Source: Corynebacterium kalidii (GTDB lineage: Bacteria > Actinomycetota > Actinomycetes > Mycobacteriales > Mycobacteriaceae). From it: DNA of 64,000 nucleotides. Made by a program: the position numbers and the translations under genes. The notes below the pieces were generated by a model. That model searched no databases. It was not told the origin of the DNA and saw nothing but the letters and a program-made list of their open reading frames with translations. Below, in pieces: positions 20,663-30,542 of the stretch (positions within the stretch are counted from its first letter, which is position 1; each line of letters begins with the position of its first letter). The stretch covers positions 248,001-312,000 of the forward strand of contig NZ_JALIEA010000011.1 in NCBI RefSeq assembly GCF_022869005.1, given 5' to 3'.

Positions 20663-21631
20663 ATGACCGTCACAGTCGCCACCGTCAACGTCAACGGCAT
20701 CCGTGCCGCCGCCAAGGTCCGCAACGAGGACAACCACGGGATCCTGCCGTGGCTGGAGAGCACCCCGGCCGATGTGGTGCTGCTCCAGGAGGTACGCGCC
20801 ACCCCCGACCAGACCGAGAAGGCACTGGCGCCCGCGCTGGAGTCCGGGTGGAACCTGGTGCAGGCCGAGGCCGCGGCGAAGGGCCGCGCCGGTGTGGCCG
20901 TGCTGTCCCGGCACGGCATCGAGGACGTCCAGGTCGGTTTCGGTGAGGGGTTCAGCACCGAGTTCGACGACGCCGGCCGCTACATCGAGGCCACGACGGC
21001 CGGCCTGCGGGTCGCCAGCGTGTACCTGCCGTCCGGCGCCGAGGGGACGGCGAAGCAGGACGAGAAGTTCCGGTTCCTGGACATCTTCGGGCCCTACCTC
21101 GAGCAGCAGGCCGGGGTGCACGGGCAGATGGTGGTCGGCGGGGACTGGAACATCTGCCACCGGCGCCAGGACCTGAAGAACTGGCGACCGAACCGGAAGA
21201 AGTCGGGCTACCTGCCGGCGGAGCGGGCCTTCATGGACACCGTCTTCGGCACCTTCCCGGACGGGGCGACGCAGGTCGGTGACCCCACCGACGCAGGACG
21301 GGCCGGCAACCCCGCAGGTGCGCCGGCGGACTTCTTCGGCGCGGTGGACTACACCCCCGGCGAGGTGGCGGCCCGGCGGCTGGAGCAGGGGCCGGCCGCG
21401 GAGCCGCGGTGGTTCGACGCACTGCGCCGGCTCCACCCGGACGAGGAGGGGCCCTACTCCTGGTGGACGTGGCGGGGCCAGGCCTTCGACACCGGGGCGG
21501 GCTGGCGTATCGACTACCAGGCGGTGACCGCGGAGCTGATGGAACGGGTGGAGTCCGCCTGGGTGGACCGTGCCGAGAGCTACGACCTGCGCTGGAGCGA
21601 CCACTCACCGGTCCTGGTCACGTACCGCTGA
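20663..21631 (+). CDS. xthA: Exodeoxyribonuclease III / AP endonuclease
   Basis: A 322-residue Mg-dependent nuclease of the ExoIII family for base excision repair. Motifs are TVNVNGIRAAA, VVLLQEVRAT (metal-binding Glu), YLPSGAEGTAKQDEKFRFL, GGDWNICHRRQDLKNWRPNRKKSGYLPAERAF (catalytic Asp/Asn), YSWWTWRGQAF and the terminal DHSPVLVTY with the catalytic Asp-His. The ATG at 20663 fits the leaderless -10. Its last 52 bases overlap the 3' end of the convergent tehA-like gene. Confidence 0.92.
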   Translation: MTVTVATVNVNGIRAAAKVRNEDNHGILPWLESTPADVVLLQEVRATPDQTEKALAPALESGWNLVQAEAAAKGRAGVAVLSRHGIEDVQVGFGEGFSTEFDDAGRYIEATTAGLRVASVYLPSGAEGTAKQDEKFRFLDIFGPYLEQQAGVHGQMVVGGDWNICHRRQDLKNWRPNRKKSGYLPAERAFMDTVFGTFPDGATQVGDPTDAGRAGNPAGAPADFFGAVDYTPGEVAARRLEQGPAAEPRWFDALRRLHPDEEGPYSWWTWRGQAFDTGAGWRIDYQAVTAELMERVESAWVDRAESYDLRWSDHSPVLVTYR

Positions 21632-22536
21632 CCCAGTGCCGCGAGCAGTCCCGCGGTCGCCAGGGTGACGTGCAGGACCAGCACGGCCAACAGTGTCGCG
21701 CTGACGGCGTCCAGCCACCCTGCGCCGGTGCTGACCGCCAGCTGGTGGGTGCCCAGGCTGCAGGTACCGACGGGGAACGTGGCCGACCACCACGCTGGGC
21801 CGTAGGTCGCCACGGAGACGGCGGGGGACGTCCGCAGCAGGGTGCCCCAGTGGGTGCGGAGCGCCCAGGCGGCGGCGGGCACACCGAGGCAGAGCATGAC
21901 GGTGGCGTAGACGCGGCCGGCGTCGGCGAGGGCGGTGCCCCCGGACAGGAGCAGGGCCGCTGCGCTGCTCTGACCGACGATGCCCAGGGGGATCCACGTC
22001 GTGGCGACGGCGGGGGACGCCGGGCGTCGTCCAGAGGCGAGGTAGACGAGGACGAAAGCGGGGACGCCGGCCGCCAGTGACGCGGCGAAACACAGGACCC
22101 CGGGCAGCGGGTGACCGAGCTGGGCGGCGTTGGTCGCGGCGACCATGGGGGTCACCAGGGGGAGCGTCGCCGGGAAGGTGCGCGGCAGTGTGCCGCGGAC
22201 GAGTGCCACCGCCTGCGGGACATAGACGATGACCGAGGCGAGTGTCCCGGCCACCCACGTGACCCGGTGGATGCCGGCGAACCCGAGGGCGGTGTCGGCG
22301 GCCGAGCCGAGGGCGAGGATCCCCATGGTGACCATCGACCAGGCGGGGAGGTCCGTGGTCAGCCAGCTGCGTCCTCCGGTGGCCAGCACCAGCAGGACGG
22401 TGCCGGCCAACGCGGTCACGACGCCACCGGTGGGCGTCCCCAGGTGGACGCCGGCCATGGAGGCGGTGATGGAGGTGCCCATCAGCGCGCCGGCCCAGGC
22501 GGGACCGGGAGGCGGGAGTGCGGGAGTGGTGTCCAT
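21580..22536 (-). CDS. TehA/SLAC1-family anion channel or exporter
   Basis: A 318-residue protein with about ten hydrophobic helices. ALMGTSITASMAGVHL at the start and GPAWWSATFPVGTCSLGTHQLA in the second half are hallmarks of the TehA/Mae1/SLAC1 family, which moves anions such as tellurite-related species, malate, nitrate or sulfite. Given nearby sulfur genes a sulfite exporter role is possible but unproven. TACGGT lies 7 bases upstream of the ATG, so the mRNA is probably leaderless. It is divergent from a LysR regulator that may control it. Confidence 0.85.
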   Translation of the reverse strand: MDTTPALPPPGPAWAGALMGTSITASMAGVHLGTPTGGVVTALAGTVLLVLATGGRSWLTTDLPAWSMVTMGILALGSAADTALGFAGIHRVTWVAGTLASVIVYVPQAVALVRGTLPRTFPATLPLVTPMVAATNAAQLGHPLPGVLCFAASLAAGVPAFVLVYLASGRRPASPAVATTWIPLGIVGQSSAAALLLSGGTALADAGRVYATVMLCLGVPAAAWALRTHWGTLLRTSPAVSVATYGPAWWSATFPVGTCSLGTHQLAVSTGAGWLDAVSATLLAVLVLHVTLATAGLLAALGQRYVTRTGEWSLQRRS

Positions 22537-22543
22537 GGGCCCG

Positions 22544-22601
22544 ACCGTAGAGCGCCGTCGCCCCGGACAGGGATAACGGGCCAGGTGGAAAGGGGTACAG
22601 T
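22544..22601. promoter_or_regulatory. Divergent leaderless promoters of tehA-like gene and LysR gene
   Basis: Minus strand: TACGGT at 22544-22549, 7 bases before the ATG at 22536. Plus strand: TACAGT at 22596-22601, 6 bases before the ATG at 22608. The 71-base space is the likely binding region for the LysR protein. Confidence 0.55.
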
Positions 22602-22607
22602 GAATGT

Positions 22608-24532
<1,925 letters not shown>

Positions 24533-24649
24533 GGGAGCGTGCGGAGGAATCCGACCGTCTGCGTCGTCCATGAACTAGGGTGGGTTCCCCATGGTCCCGC
24601 CGTCTGCGGTGGGACGTTGACGATGACGCGACACACGAGGAGTCCTCCG

Positions 24650-25741
24650 ATGGCTCGCACGATCACCGCCTCCGACCGCGACAGGCTGGACGACCACGGC
24701 ATTGAACGGTCCACCGACGACTCGCCGGGCGCGGTCGACCGGTACCGCGACAAGTGGCCCTGGTTCGACCACGTGATGCGCATGAACGAGCGCTACGGCG
24801 ACCAGGGCGGAAACCATTTCGCCGCCGGGATCACCTACTTCTCCGTCCTGTCCATCTTCCCGTTGATCATGCTCGGTTTCGCCACGGTGGCGATGGTCGT
24901 CGCCGGCAACGACGAGTTGATGGACTCCATCATGGACACCGTCACCGAGTCCGCCGGTGGCGAGCTGGGGGAGACCGTCAACAGCATCATCGTCCAAGCG
25001 GTCGACCAGCGCGGCAGTGTCTTCGGTATCGGCCTCGTGCTGGCGCTGTGGACCGGCCTGGGGTGGATGGGCAACCTGCGCCTCGGGGTCTCCGAGATGT
25101 GGAAGGTCCACGGCCGGGCCGACAACGTCGTCAAGGGCAAGCTCAGCGACCTCGTCGGACTGCTCGGGCTGCTGCTGGCGCTGGCGGTGGCGTTCGCCGT
25201 CACCGCTGTCGGCGGCGGTGGTTTCACCGGCAGCCTCCTGGAGACCGTCGGGTTGGGGGACGTCCCCGGCATCCGGTTCGTCACCTGGCTGGTGGCACTG
25301 GTGGTGGCGTTGGTCGCCAACTGGATCGTGTTCTTCTGGCTGATGCTCTACCTGCCGCGCACCCGGGTGCCGCGTCCCTCCGCCGCACGGGCGGCGGTGA
25401 TCGGTGCACTGGTGTTCGAGGTGATCAAGCAGGTCGCCACGCTGGTGTTCTCCAACGCCCTGTCGAATCCGGCGGGCGCGGCCTTCGGCCCGGTGATCGG
25501 CGTGATGGTCGTGCTCTACCTGGTGTGGCGCGTCACCCTGTACCTCGCGGCGTGGACGGCCACCACGCCGGAGGCACTGGCGGCGATGGTGCCCGAGGCT
25601 CCGCCCGCCGCGGTGATCCGGGTGCGTCAGGAGGTCCGGCCGGGTGCGCGCAACGTCAGCACCGCCGGGTTGGTCGGCGTCGGCACCGCCGTCGGGGCGA
25701 CGGCCGTCGGCCTGCTCACCAGGACGTTCCGCAGGAAGTGA
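24650..25741 (+). CDS. YihY/YhjD-family inner-membrane protein
   Basis: A 363-residue membrane protein with a charged 70-residue cytosolic N-terminus and about six helices. NHFAAGITYFSVLSIFPLIMLGFATVAMVV and GSVFGIGLVLALWTGLGWMGNLRLGVSEMWKV are typical of the YihY/BrkB-like family. The fold is known from sequence only and the function is unsettled, although relatives are often called YhjD. The ATG at 24650 has GAGGAG 7 bases upstream; an ATG at 24623 is less likely. The C-terminus is basic. It ends 12 bases from the convergent carboxypeptidase stop. Confidence 0.85.
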   Translation: MARTITASDRDRLDDHGIERSTDDSPGAVDRYRDKWPWFDHVMRMNERYGDQGGNHFAAGITYFSVLSIFPLIMLGFATVAMVVAGNDELMDSIMDTVTESAGGELGETVNSIIVQAVDQRGSVFGIGLVLALWTGLGWMGNLRLGVSEMWKVHGRADNVVKGKLSDLVGLLGLLLALAVAFAVTAVGGGGFTGSLLETVGLGDVPGIRFVTWLVALVVALVANWIVFFWLMLYLPRTRVPRPSAARAAVIGALVFEVIKQVATLVFSNALSNPAGAAFGPVIGVMVVLYLVWRVTLYLAAWTATTPEALAAMVPEAPPAAVIRVRQEVRPGARNVSTAGLVGVGTAVGATAVGLLTRTFRRK

Positions 25742-25753
25742 CGCGCTGAGGGC

Positions 25754-27094
25754 TCAGCGACGCCGGAAGCGCGCCGCACCCGCCGCCAGTCCCAGGAGCA
25801 GCAGGACGGCGGCGACGGCGCCGACGACGGCACGCATGTCGACGCCGTCCGCGGCGGTGGCGCGCGCGTCCACGTCGGCCGGAGCGTCCGGCGTCGGCGT
25901 CACGTCCCCGGTGGCGGCGACCGGTTCCGCGGGGACGTCCAACGTGCCGATGCCCGCACCGGCCGGTGCGTCGAAGGCGGCGTCGAGCACGGCGCTGGCC
26001 TGCTCGGCCGGACGTCCCGCCGCGATGGTGGAGTTCAGGAGCACCATCCCCAGAGTGCGTCCGTCGCGCTCCGCGGCCACGGCGAAGGTGTGCCGGGCGT
26101 TGTCGGTGAAGCCGGTCTTGCCGCCGATCGTGCCGGGGTAGTTGAAGAGCATCTCGTTGTCGCTGGAGAGCTCGAAGCCGTCCATGTCCCCGTAGCCGGG
26201 GAAGTCCATGGTCTCCTCGCCGAGCAGTTCACGGACGTCCTCGCGCTGGAACGCCGCCCGGTAGATCAGCGCCATGTCGTAGGCGGTGGTCTGCACACCG
26301 GGGCTGTCGAGACCGTGCACGGTCACCACCCGGGTCGCCCGGGTGCCCAGCGAGTCCGCGAGCTCCTGCATCCGGGCCACCGTCTCCTCCTGCCCGCCCA
26401 TGGCGTCCGCGAGGGCGATGGCGGCGTCGTTGCCGGACCGCATGACCAGGCCCAGCAGCAGCTCCCGGGCGGTGTAGCGGCCACCCGGGCCGACGCCGAC
26501 CTGTGACCCGTCGATCGCCACGGCCTCGTCACTGACCGGGACGACCTGGTCCGGATCGAGTTCGTCCAGTGCGGTCATCACCAGCAGGGCCTTGATGATG
26601 GAGGCGGGGCGGTAGAGCCCGTAGGGGTCCTTCGCCGCGAGGACGTCACCGGAGGCGACGTCGTAGACGACGTAGCTGCCCAGGCTGAGGCGCCCGGGCA
26701 TCTCCATGCCCGGGGCGGACACGGCGGCGCAGGTGTCGAGGGCCTCGCCGGCCGGGCCGGGACGCTCCACGGCGACCGGTGCCGGGGCGTCCTGACCGGC
26801 GGGCGGGAGTGCGTCCCTGTCGAAGGCCGGGGGAAGGTCCCCGGCGAAGGGGCAGGACTCGGTGTCGAGGAAGGGGTCGGCAGGGAGCGGGGCGCCGGGA
26901 TCCACGGTCAACGGGAGCCAGTCGTCCTTCTCGACGCCGTTGAGGCCGGTCTCCGCGGCCGCGGGGGCGGCGAGTGGGCCGGCGAGGGCGCCGGTGAGGC
27001 ACAGGGCGGACGCCGCGGCGAGCGTGGCGGCCTGTGTGGCGGCCCGGTGGGCACGGCGCCGGGCCGGGGGTCGGGGGAGAGTAGGTGAGGTCAT
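25754..27094 (-). CDS. D-alanyl-D-alanine carboxypeptidase (S11, DacA-like)
   Basis: A 446-residue exported penicillin-binding protein. It has a signal peptide (Arg-rich n-region, AATLAAASALCLTGALAG, AAPAAAE), an extra 90-residue Pro-rich N-terminal region with two Cys, then the S11 domain: SIIK in RPASIIKALL (active Ser-Lys), SGN in VMRSGNDAAIALADAMGG and KTG in GGKTGFTDNARH. A C-terminal hydrophobic anchor precedes RFRRR. It should trim pentapeptides in peptidoglycan. TACACT lies 10 bases before the ATG, giving a very short leader. Confidence 0.92.
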   Translation of the reverse strand: MTSPTLPRPPARRRAHRAATQAATLAAASALCLTGALAGPLAAPAAAETGLNGVEKDDWLPLTVDPGAPLPADPFLDTESCPFAGDLPPAFDRDALPPAGQDAPAPVAVERPGPAGEALDTCAAVSAPGMEMPGRLSLGSYVVYDVASGDVLAAKDPYGLYRPASIIKALLVMTALDELDPDQVVPVSDEAVAIDGSQVGVGPGGRYTARELLLGLVMRSGNDAAIALADAMGGQEETVARMQELADSLGTRATRVVTVHGLDSPGVQTTAYDMALIYRAAFQREDVRELLGEETMDFPGYGDMDGFELSSDNEMLFNYPGTIGGKTGFTDNARHTFAVAAERDGRTLGMVLLNSTIAAGRPAEQASAVLDAAFDAPAGAGIGTLDVPAEPVAATGDVTPTPDAPADVDARATAADGVDMRAVVGAVAAVLLLLGLAAGAARFRRR

Positions 27095-27165
27095 CAGTTC
27101 CCAGAGTGTATCGGTGGCGCCCGTCGGTAGCGGGGTCCGGCACGGACACGCGCCGGGAGCGGCGC

Positions 27166-27171
27166 TATCCT
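27166..27171 (+). promoter_or_regulatory. -10 box of the adenosine deaminase gene
   Basis: TATCCT, 8 bases before the ATG at 27180, a spacing that suggests a leaderless message. Confidence 0.5.
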
Positions 27172-27179
27172 GGGGCACC

Positions 27180-28532
27180 ATGAGCGACAGCGAATTCAGC
27201 GAGCAGGACGTGACCGCCACCGTCGACCCGGACGTCGTCCGGCGTCTCCCGAAGGTCGAACTCCACGACCACCTCGACGGGGGCCTGCGGCCGCAGACCA
27301 TCATCGACATCGCGGCGGAGACGGGCTACGAGGGCCTGCCGACCACCGACGCCGCGGAACTGGAGAAGTGGTTCTTCGACGCGGCGAACTCCGGGGACCT
27401 GCCGACGTACCTCACCACCTTCGACCACACCACCGCGGTGATGCAGACGCGGGACTCGCTGGTGCGGGTCACCCGGGAAGCGGTCGAGGACCTCGCCGCC
27501 GACGGCGTGTGCTACGCCGAGCTGCGTTTCGCCCCCGAGCAGCACCAGGCGAAGGGCCTGAGCCTGCAGGAGGTCGTCGAGGCGACCGTGCAGGGTGTGA
27601 AGGAGGGGGAGCGGACCGTCGCCGAGCGCGGCGGCCGTATCCACGTGCGCCTGCTGATGTGTGCGATGCGCCACGCCGACCGTGCCGCGGAGATCGCCCG
27701 GCTCACCGTCGACAACCACGGCGAGCACACCCCCGGCGAGGGCTACGTGGTCGGCTTCGACATCGCCGGCGCGGAGGACGGTTTCCCGCCGTCGAACCAC
27801 GTCGAGGCGTTCCGTATCCTGCGCGAGAACCTCGTGCCGGTCACCGTCCACGCCGGTGAGGCGGCCGGGGTGGAGTCCATCGCCGACGGCCTGCGCCAGG
27901 GGGCCGTGCGGATCGGGCACGGGGTGCGTATCTACGAGGACCTCGACGCCACGATGAACGGCATCGAGCTCGGCGAGGTCGCGAAGTTCGTGCGGGACCG
28001 CCGGATCCCGCTGGAGATCTGCCCGACGTCCAACACCCAGACGGGGGTCTGCGACACCGTCGCCGACCACCCGTTCAACCTGCTCTACGAACTGGGCTTC
28101 ACCTGCACGGTGAACACGGACAACCGGCTGGTGTCCGGCTGCACGATGACCGGGGAGATGCTGGCCCTGGCCGAGAACTTCGACCTGGAGTACTGGCAGT
28201 TCCTGGAGCTGACCACCAACGCCCTGGACAACGCGTTCTGCGACCAGCCGCTGCGGGAGTCGCTGGAGCGCGAGGTCATCTACCCCGCCTACGCTGAGTT
28301 GGGCGGGACCCTGGGCTCCGGCGAGGGCGACTCCGAAGGGCTGGGTGAGCTCCACGGCGATCACGGGCACGTGCACGGTGCCGGGGCCGAGGAGGTCCAG
28401 CTGTCGATGGAGAACCTCCGGGCGGAACTGGCCGAGCTGGGGCTGAGCCTCGACGACGAGGACGACACCGTCGGTGAGGACGGCGAGGACGGCGAGGGGT
28501 TCGAGGAACCCGGGGACATGGACGGGAAGTAA
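27180..28532 (+). CDS. add: Adenosine deaminase with acidic C-terminal tail
   Basis: A 450-residue zinc hydrolase that converts adenosine to inosine. The motifs are VELHDHLDGGLRPQT (two zinc His), VTVHAGEAAG (His and catalytic Glu), RIGHGVRI, and CTVNTDNRLVSG (zinc Asp). The catalytic domain ends near residue 375. A further tail contains a His-rich stretch (LHGDHGHVHG) and a strongly acidic run of Asp/Glu to the end, not part of the usual enzyme. The start at 27180 matches the leaderless -10. It is convergent with the DUF1707 gene. Confidence 0.92.
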   Translation: MSDSEFSEQDVTATVDPDVVRRLPKVELHDHLDGGLRPQTIIDIAAETGYEGLPTTDAAELEKWFFDAANSGDLPTYLTTFDHTTAVMQTRDSLVRVTREAVEDLAADGVCYAELRFAPEQHQAKGLSLQEVVEATVQGVKEGERTVAERGGRIHVRLLMCAMRHADRAAEIARLTVDNHGEHTPGEGYVVGFDIAGAEDGFPPSNHVEAFRILRENLVPVTVHAGEAAGVESIADGLRQGAVRIGHGVRIYEDLDATMNGIELGEVAKFVRDRRIPLEICPTSNTQTGVCDTVADHPFNLLYELGFTCTVNTDNRLVSGCTMTGEMLALAENFDLEYWQFLELTTNALDNAFCDQPLRESLEREVIYPAYAELGGTLGSGEGDSEGLGELHGDHGHVHGAGAEEVQLSMENLRAELAELGLSLDDEDDTVGEDGEDGEGFEEPGDMDGK

Positions 28533-28538
28533 CGGCGG

Positions 28539-29186
28539 CTAGCCGGAGAGCCAGTCCCACCAGCTCTTCTTCAGCGGTACGCCGGGTTCGGCGACCGTGA
28601 TCTTCACGCTGCCGAAGGTGGCGTGGCCGGTGAGGACGACGACAGGGGCGCCGGGGCTGAGGCGGGGCCCCTGGTCGGCCTTCACGTCACCGAAGACGAG
28701 CGACATCCGGTTCTCCACGCGGACCCCGGGTGGGACGGTGACCTTCACGTCGCCGAAGACCGACGTGATGTGCAGGGTCGTCGTCGGTGCGGACAGTGAC
28801 GCTTCGCGGAGATCCAGTTCGGTGTTGCCGAAGACGAGGAAGAACGTCTCGGTGGCGGCCAGCTGCATGTCGCCGCCGCGCTTGAGGTCGCCGAACCACA
28901 GGTTCTGCGAGGGGGAACTGATCTGGGGGACGGTGTGCCCGCGGGAGAATTCGGGGACGGGGGTCGCCGCCTTCGCCGCGAGCTCCTCGACGTCCCGGCG
29001 GCCGCCGTTCCCCAGGACGAGGGCCTCGAGCCGCTCGAACCGCTGCACGTCCGTGGTGGACCAGACCTCGTCGCTGAGCTCGGAGAACTCCGTCAGGTCG
29101 ATGCGTCCCTGGCCGACAGCCAGTGTCAGGGCGTCGCTGAGTTCGTGCCGGCGCTCGTCGGGGATGCGGTCGGGGAGGTTGGTCAT
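28539..29186 (-). CDS. DUF1707-containing protein with LiaF-like C-terminal domain
   Basis: A 215-residue soluble protein. Residues about 5-60 form a DUF1707 domain (RIPDERRHELSDALTLAVGQGRIDLTEFSELSDEVWST). The C-terminal half has repeated beta-type segments (LVFGNTELDL, SVFGDVKVTVPPGV, LVFGDVKAD, ATFGSVKITV) like the cell-wall-active antibiotic response (LiaF-like) domain. There is no membrane segment, unlike LiaF. Such proteins are linked to envelope stress responses, but the role is unknown. TATCCT lies 7 bases before the ATG at 29186. Confidence 0.8.
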   Translation of the reverse strand: MTNLPDRIPDERRHELSDALTLAVGQGRIDLTEFSELSDEVWSTTDVQRFERLEALVLGNGGRRDVEELAAKAATPVPEFSRGHTVPQISSPSQNLWFGDLKRGGDMQLAATETFFLVFGNTELDLREASLSAPTTTLHITSVFGDVKVTVPPGVRVENRMSLVFGDVKADQGPRLSPGAPVVVLTGHATFGSVKITVAEPGVPLKKSWWDWLSG

Positions 29187-29193
29187 GGGGCTC

Positions 29194-29199
29194 AGGATA
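29194..29199 (-). promoter_or_regulatory. Leaderless-type -10 box of the DUF1707 gene
   Basis: TATCCT on the minus strand, 7 bases before the ATG at 29186. Confidence 0.5.
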
Positions 29200-29328
29200 C
29201 GTGAGTTTACTGTCCTGATGGAACGGAGGAGACACACCTGGAGACACAGCTACCGTATCCCGCCACGGTCGGGGCGTGTGGCAGGTGGGGACCGCCCACT
29301 GATTCAGTCTCGGCTCGGAGCCGGACAG

Positions 29329-30234
29329 TCACGTCTGTGAAGCATCCGTGGCGAAGGGGTCGAGGAGGGGTGGTGCAGGTCTGCTGGAACCCGAATCCCG
29401 GAGGTCGATCCACTTCTTCCTGTCGATGAGATTCTGGAGGTGCCGTGCTATCGGTTCGAGGTTCGAGCATGAGTCGTCGGAGGTCAGTGTGATCAGTCCG
29501 GGCTCGGTGGTCCGTGAAATGGCGCACGGGACGTCGCTGCTCGATCCGGGAGGATTGCTGACCCTGCTCCAGTTCTCCGCGCCGATCTTCACGTGGGATT
29601 CGCGTGAAATGCTACCGCCCTGCACGTAGACGTTCGGGTGTATCCCGACCTCGTCGCCGGTATCCGTGAAGGTCCCTACGCATTTTTCTCCGCTCTCGGA
29701 AAGCGTGACGTCTTCCACGTGTACTTCTGCGTAGAACTCCTCGGTTATCCTGCAGTCAGCGAAGGCATTGTCGATGCTGAAGGAATCCCGCACCTCGTCG
29801 TCGCTGAGGACGAAATCCCTGTTCGGGTTGATGTCGTCCTGCGGGCCGGCTTTCAGGGCGTAGACGGTGCCCGCAATGATGAATGTGATGACGAGCAGCA
29901 GTCCTGCTGTACCTGCAACGAGGTACCGCGGGTCACGGAGGAACCGGTGAAGTCCTGCGTCGAAGGGTGGCCCGGGGTTCGTGGTGGGCTGCGCACCTGC
30001 CGGCGCAGGGAACGGTTCCGGTGCCCCGTCGGTGACAGCGGGTCGTGGCGGGGTGGGACGTGGGGTCCTTCGCTGTGGGGCGGAGCTTTGCATGGGCGGC
30101 GTGGTGCGGTGCCATCCCTGTCGGGATCCAGTCTGGTGGCCCGCTGGTGCGGAGTCGGGGTGCTGTCGGGAGGGTGGAGTGGGGGAGGTGGAGGCGTCGT
30201 CGCGCTTCCAGCGGCCCGGAGGGGGCGTAGGCAT
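29329..30234 (-). CDS. Single-pass membrane protein with Cys-rich ectodomain, unknown function
   Basis: A 301-residue protein not assigned to a family. Layout: a 100-residue Pro/Thr-rich cytosolic N-terminus, one membrane helix (YLVAGTAGLLLVITFIIAGTVYAL, about 103-126), and an ectodomain with four Cys (in FADCR, EKCVG, PCAIS and DSCSN) that could form two disulfides. The coding sequence is visibly less GC-rich than its neighbours. GAAAGG precedes the ATG. The architecture matches the ectodomain proteins at 34122, 38143 and 40422, although no close sequence match was seen. It could be an acquired or fast-evolving member of that set. Confidence 0.7.
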   Translation of the reverse strand: MPTPPPGRWKRDDASTSPTPPSRQHPDSAPAGHQTGSRQGWHRTTPPMQSSAPQRRTPRPTPPRPAVTDGAPEPFPAPAGAQPTTNPGPPFDAGLHRFLRDPRYLVAGTAGLLLVITFIIAGTVYALKAGPQDDINPNRDFVLSDDEVRDSFSIDNAFADCRITEEFYAEVHVEDVTLSESGEKCVGTFTDTGDEVGIHPNVYVQGGSISRESHVKIGAENWSRVSNPPGSSSDVPCAISRTTEPGLITLTSDDSCSNLEPIARHLQNLIDRKKWIDLRDSGSSRPAPPLLDPFATDASQT

Positions 30235-30542
30235 CGGTAACTGGCCTTTCTCGAGAGTGGGCGGCCGGGCGGGCCTGTCATCCGGAAGTATTGTGCGGTC
30301 GAGTGGACACCGGAGGTCATCGAGTTGGGGAACGGTCCTCAGGGGCCCGGACCGTCATGACGAGGGGAGTGACCGTGACGCGGCGGAAGGGACACGGTGG
30401 TCCACTCCGTGGGGAGAGCCCGGGAACGGCGGTCGGCTCGTTTCCTGTGCAGGTGAAGTCACCTGAACCGATCAACTGGATCGGTAAAGTCGCAGGTCAG
30501 CTGGTTTGACTTAACCGCTTCAGGCGCATTGACTTGCGGTTT
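30235..30542 (+). promoter_or_regulatory. Regulatory region of the sugar-type ABC transporter operon
   Basis: This 308-base gap has no recognisable gene or RNA. Its last 95 bases are dense in symmetric elements: CAGGTGAAGTCACCTG (30450-30465, 7-base arms) and ACCGATCAACTGGATCGGT (30467-30485, 7-base arms). TTGACT at 30506-30511 and TTGACT at 30529-30534 are 17 bases apart, which could form a promoter of poor -10 quality. Between them is TTAACCGCTTCA, loosely like a LacI-family site. No LacI-type gene lies nearby. Confidence 0.45.

Noticed and set aside
26862..27179. In-frame N-terminal extension of adenosine deaminase
   Set aside because: It overlaps the start of the divergent carboxypeptidase and lacks a start context; the ATG at 27180 has a -10 box.
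30235..30542. Riboswitch or structured RNA before the sugar transporter
   Set aside because: Only short DNA-type palindromes were seen; no known riboswitch core or conserved pairing could be recognised by eye.
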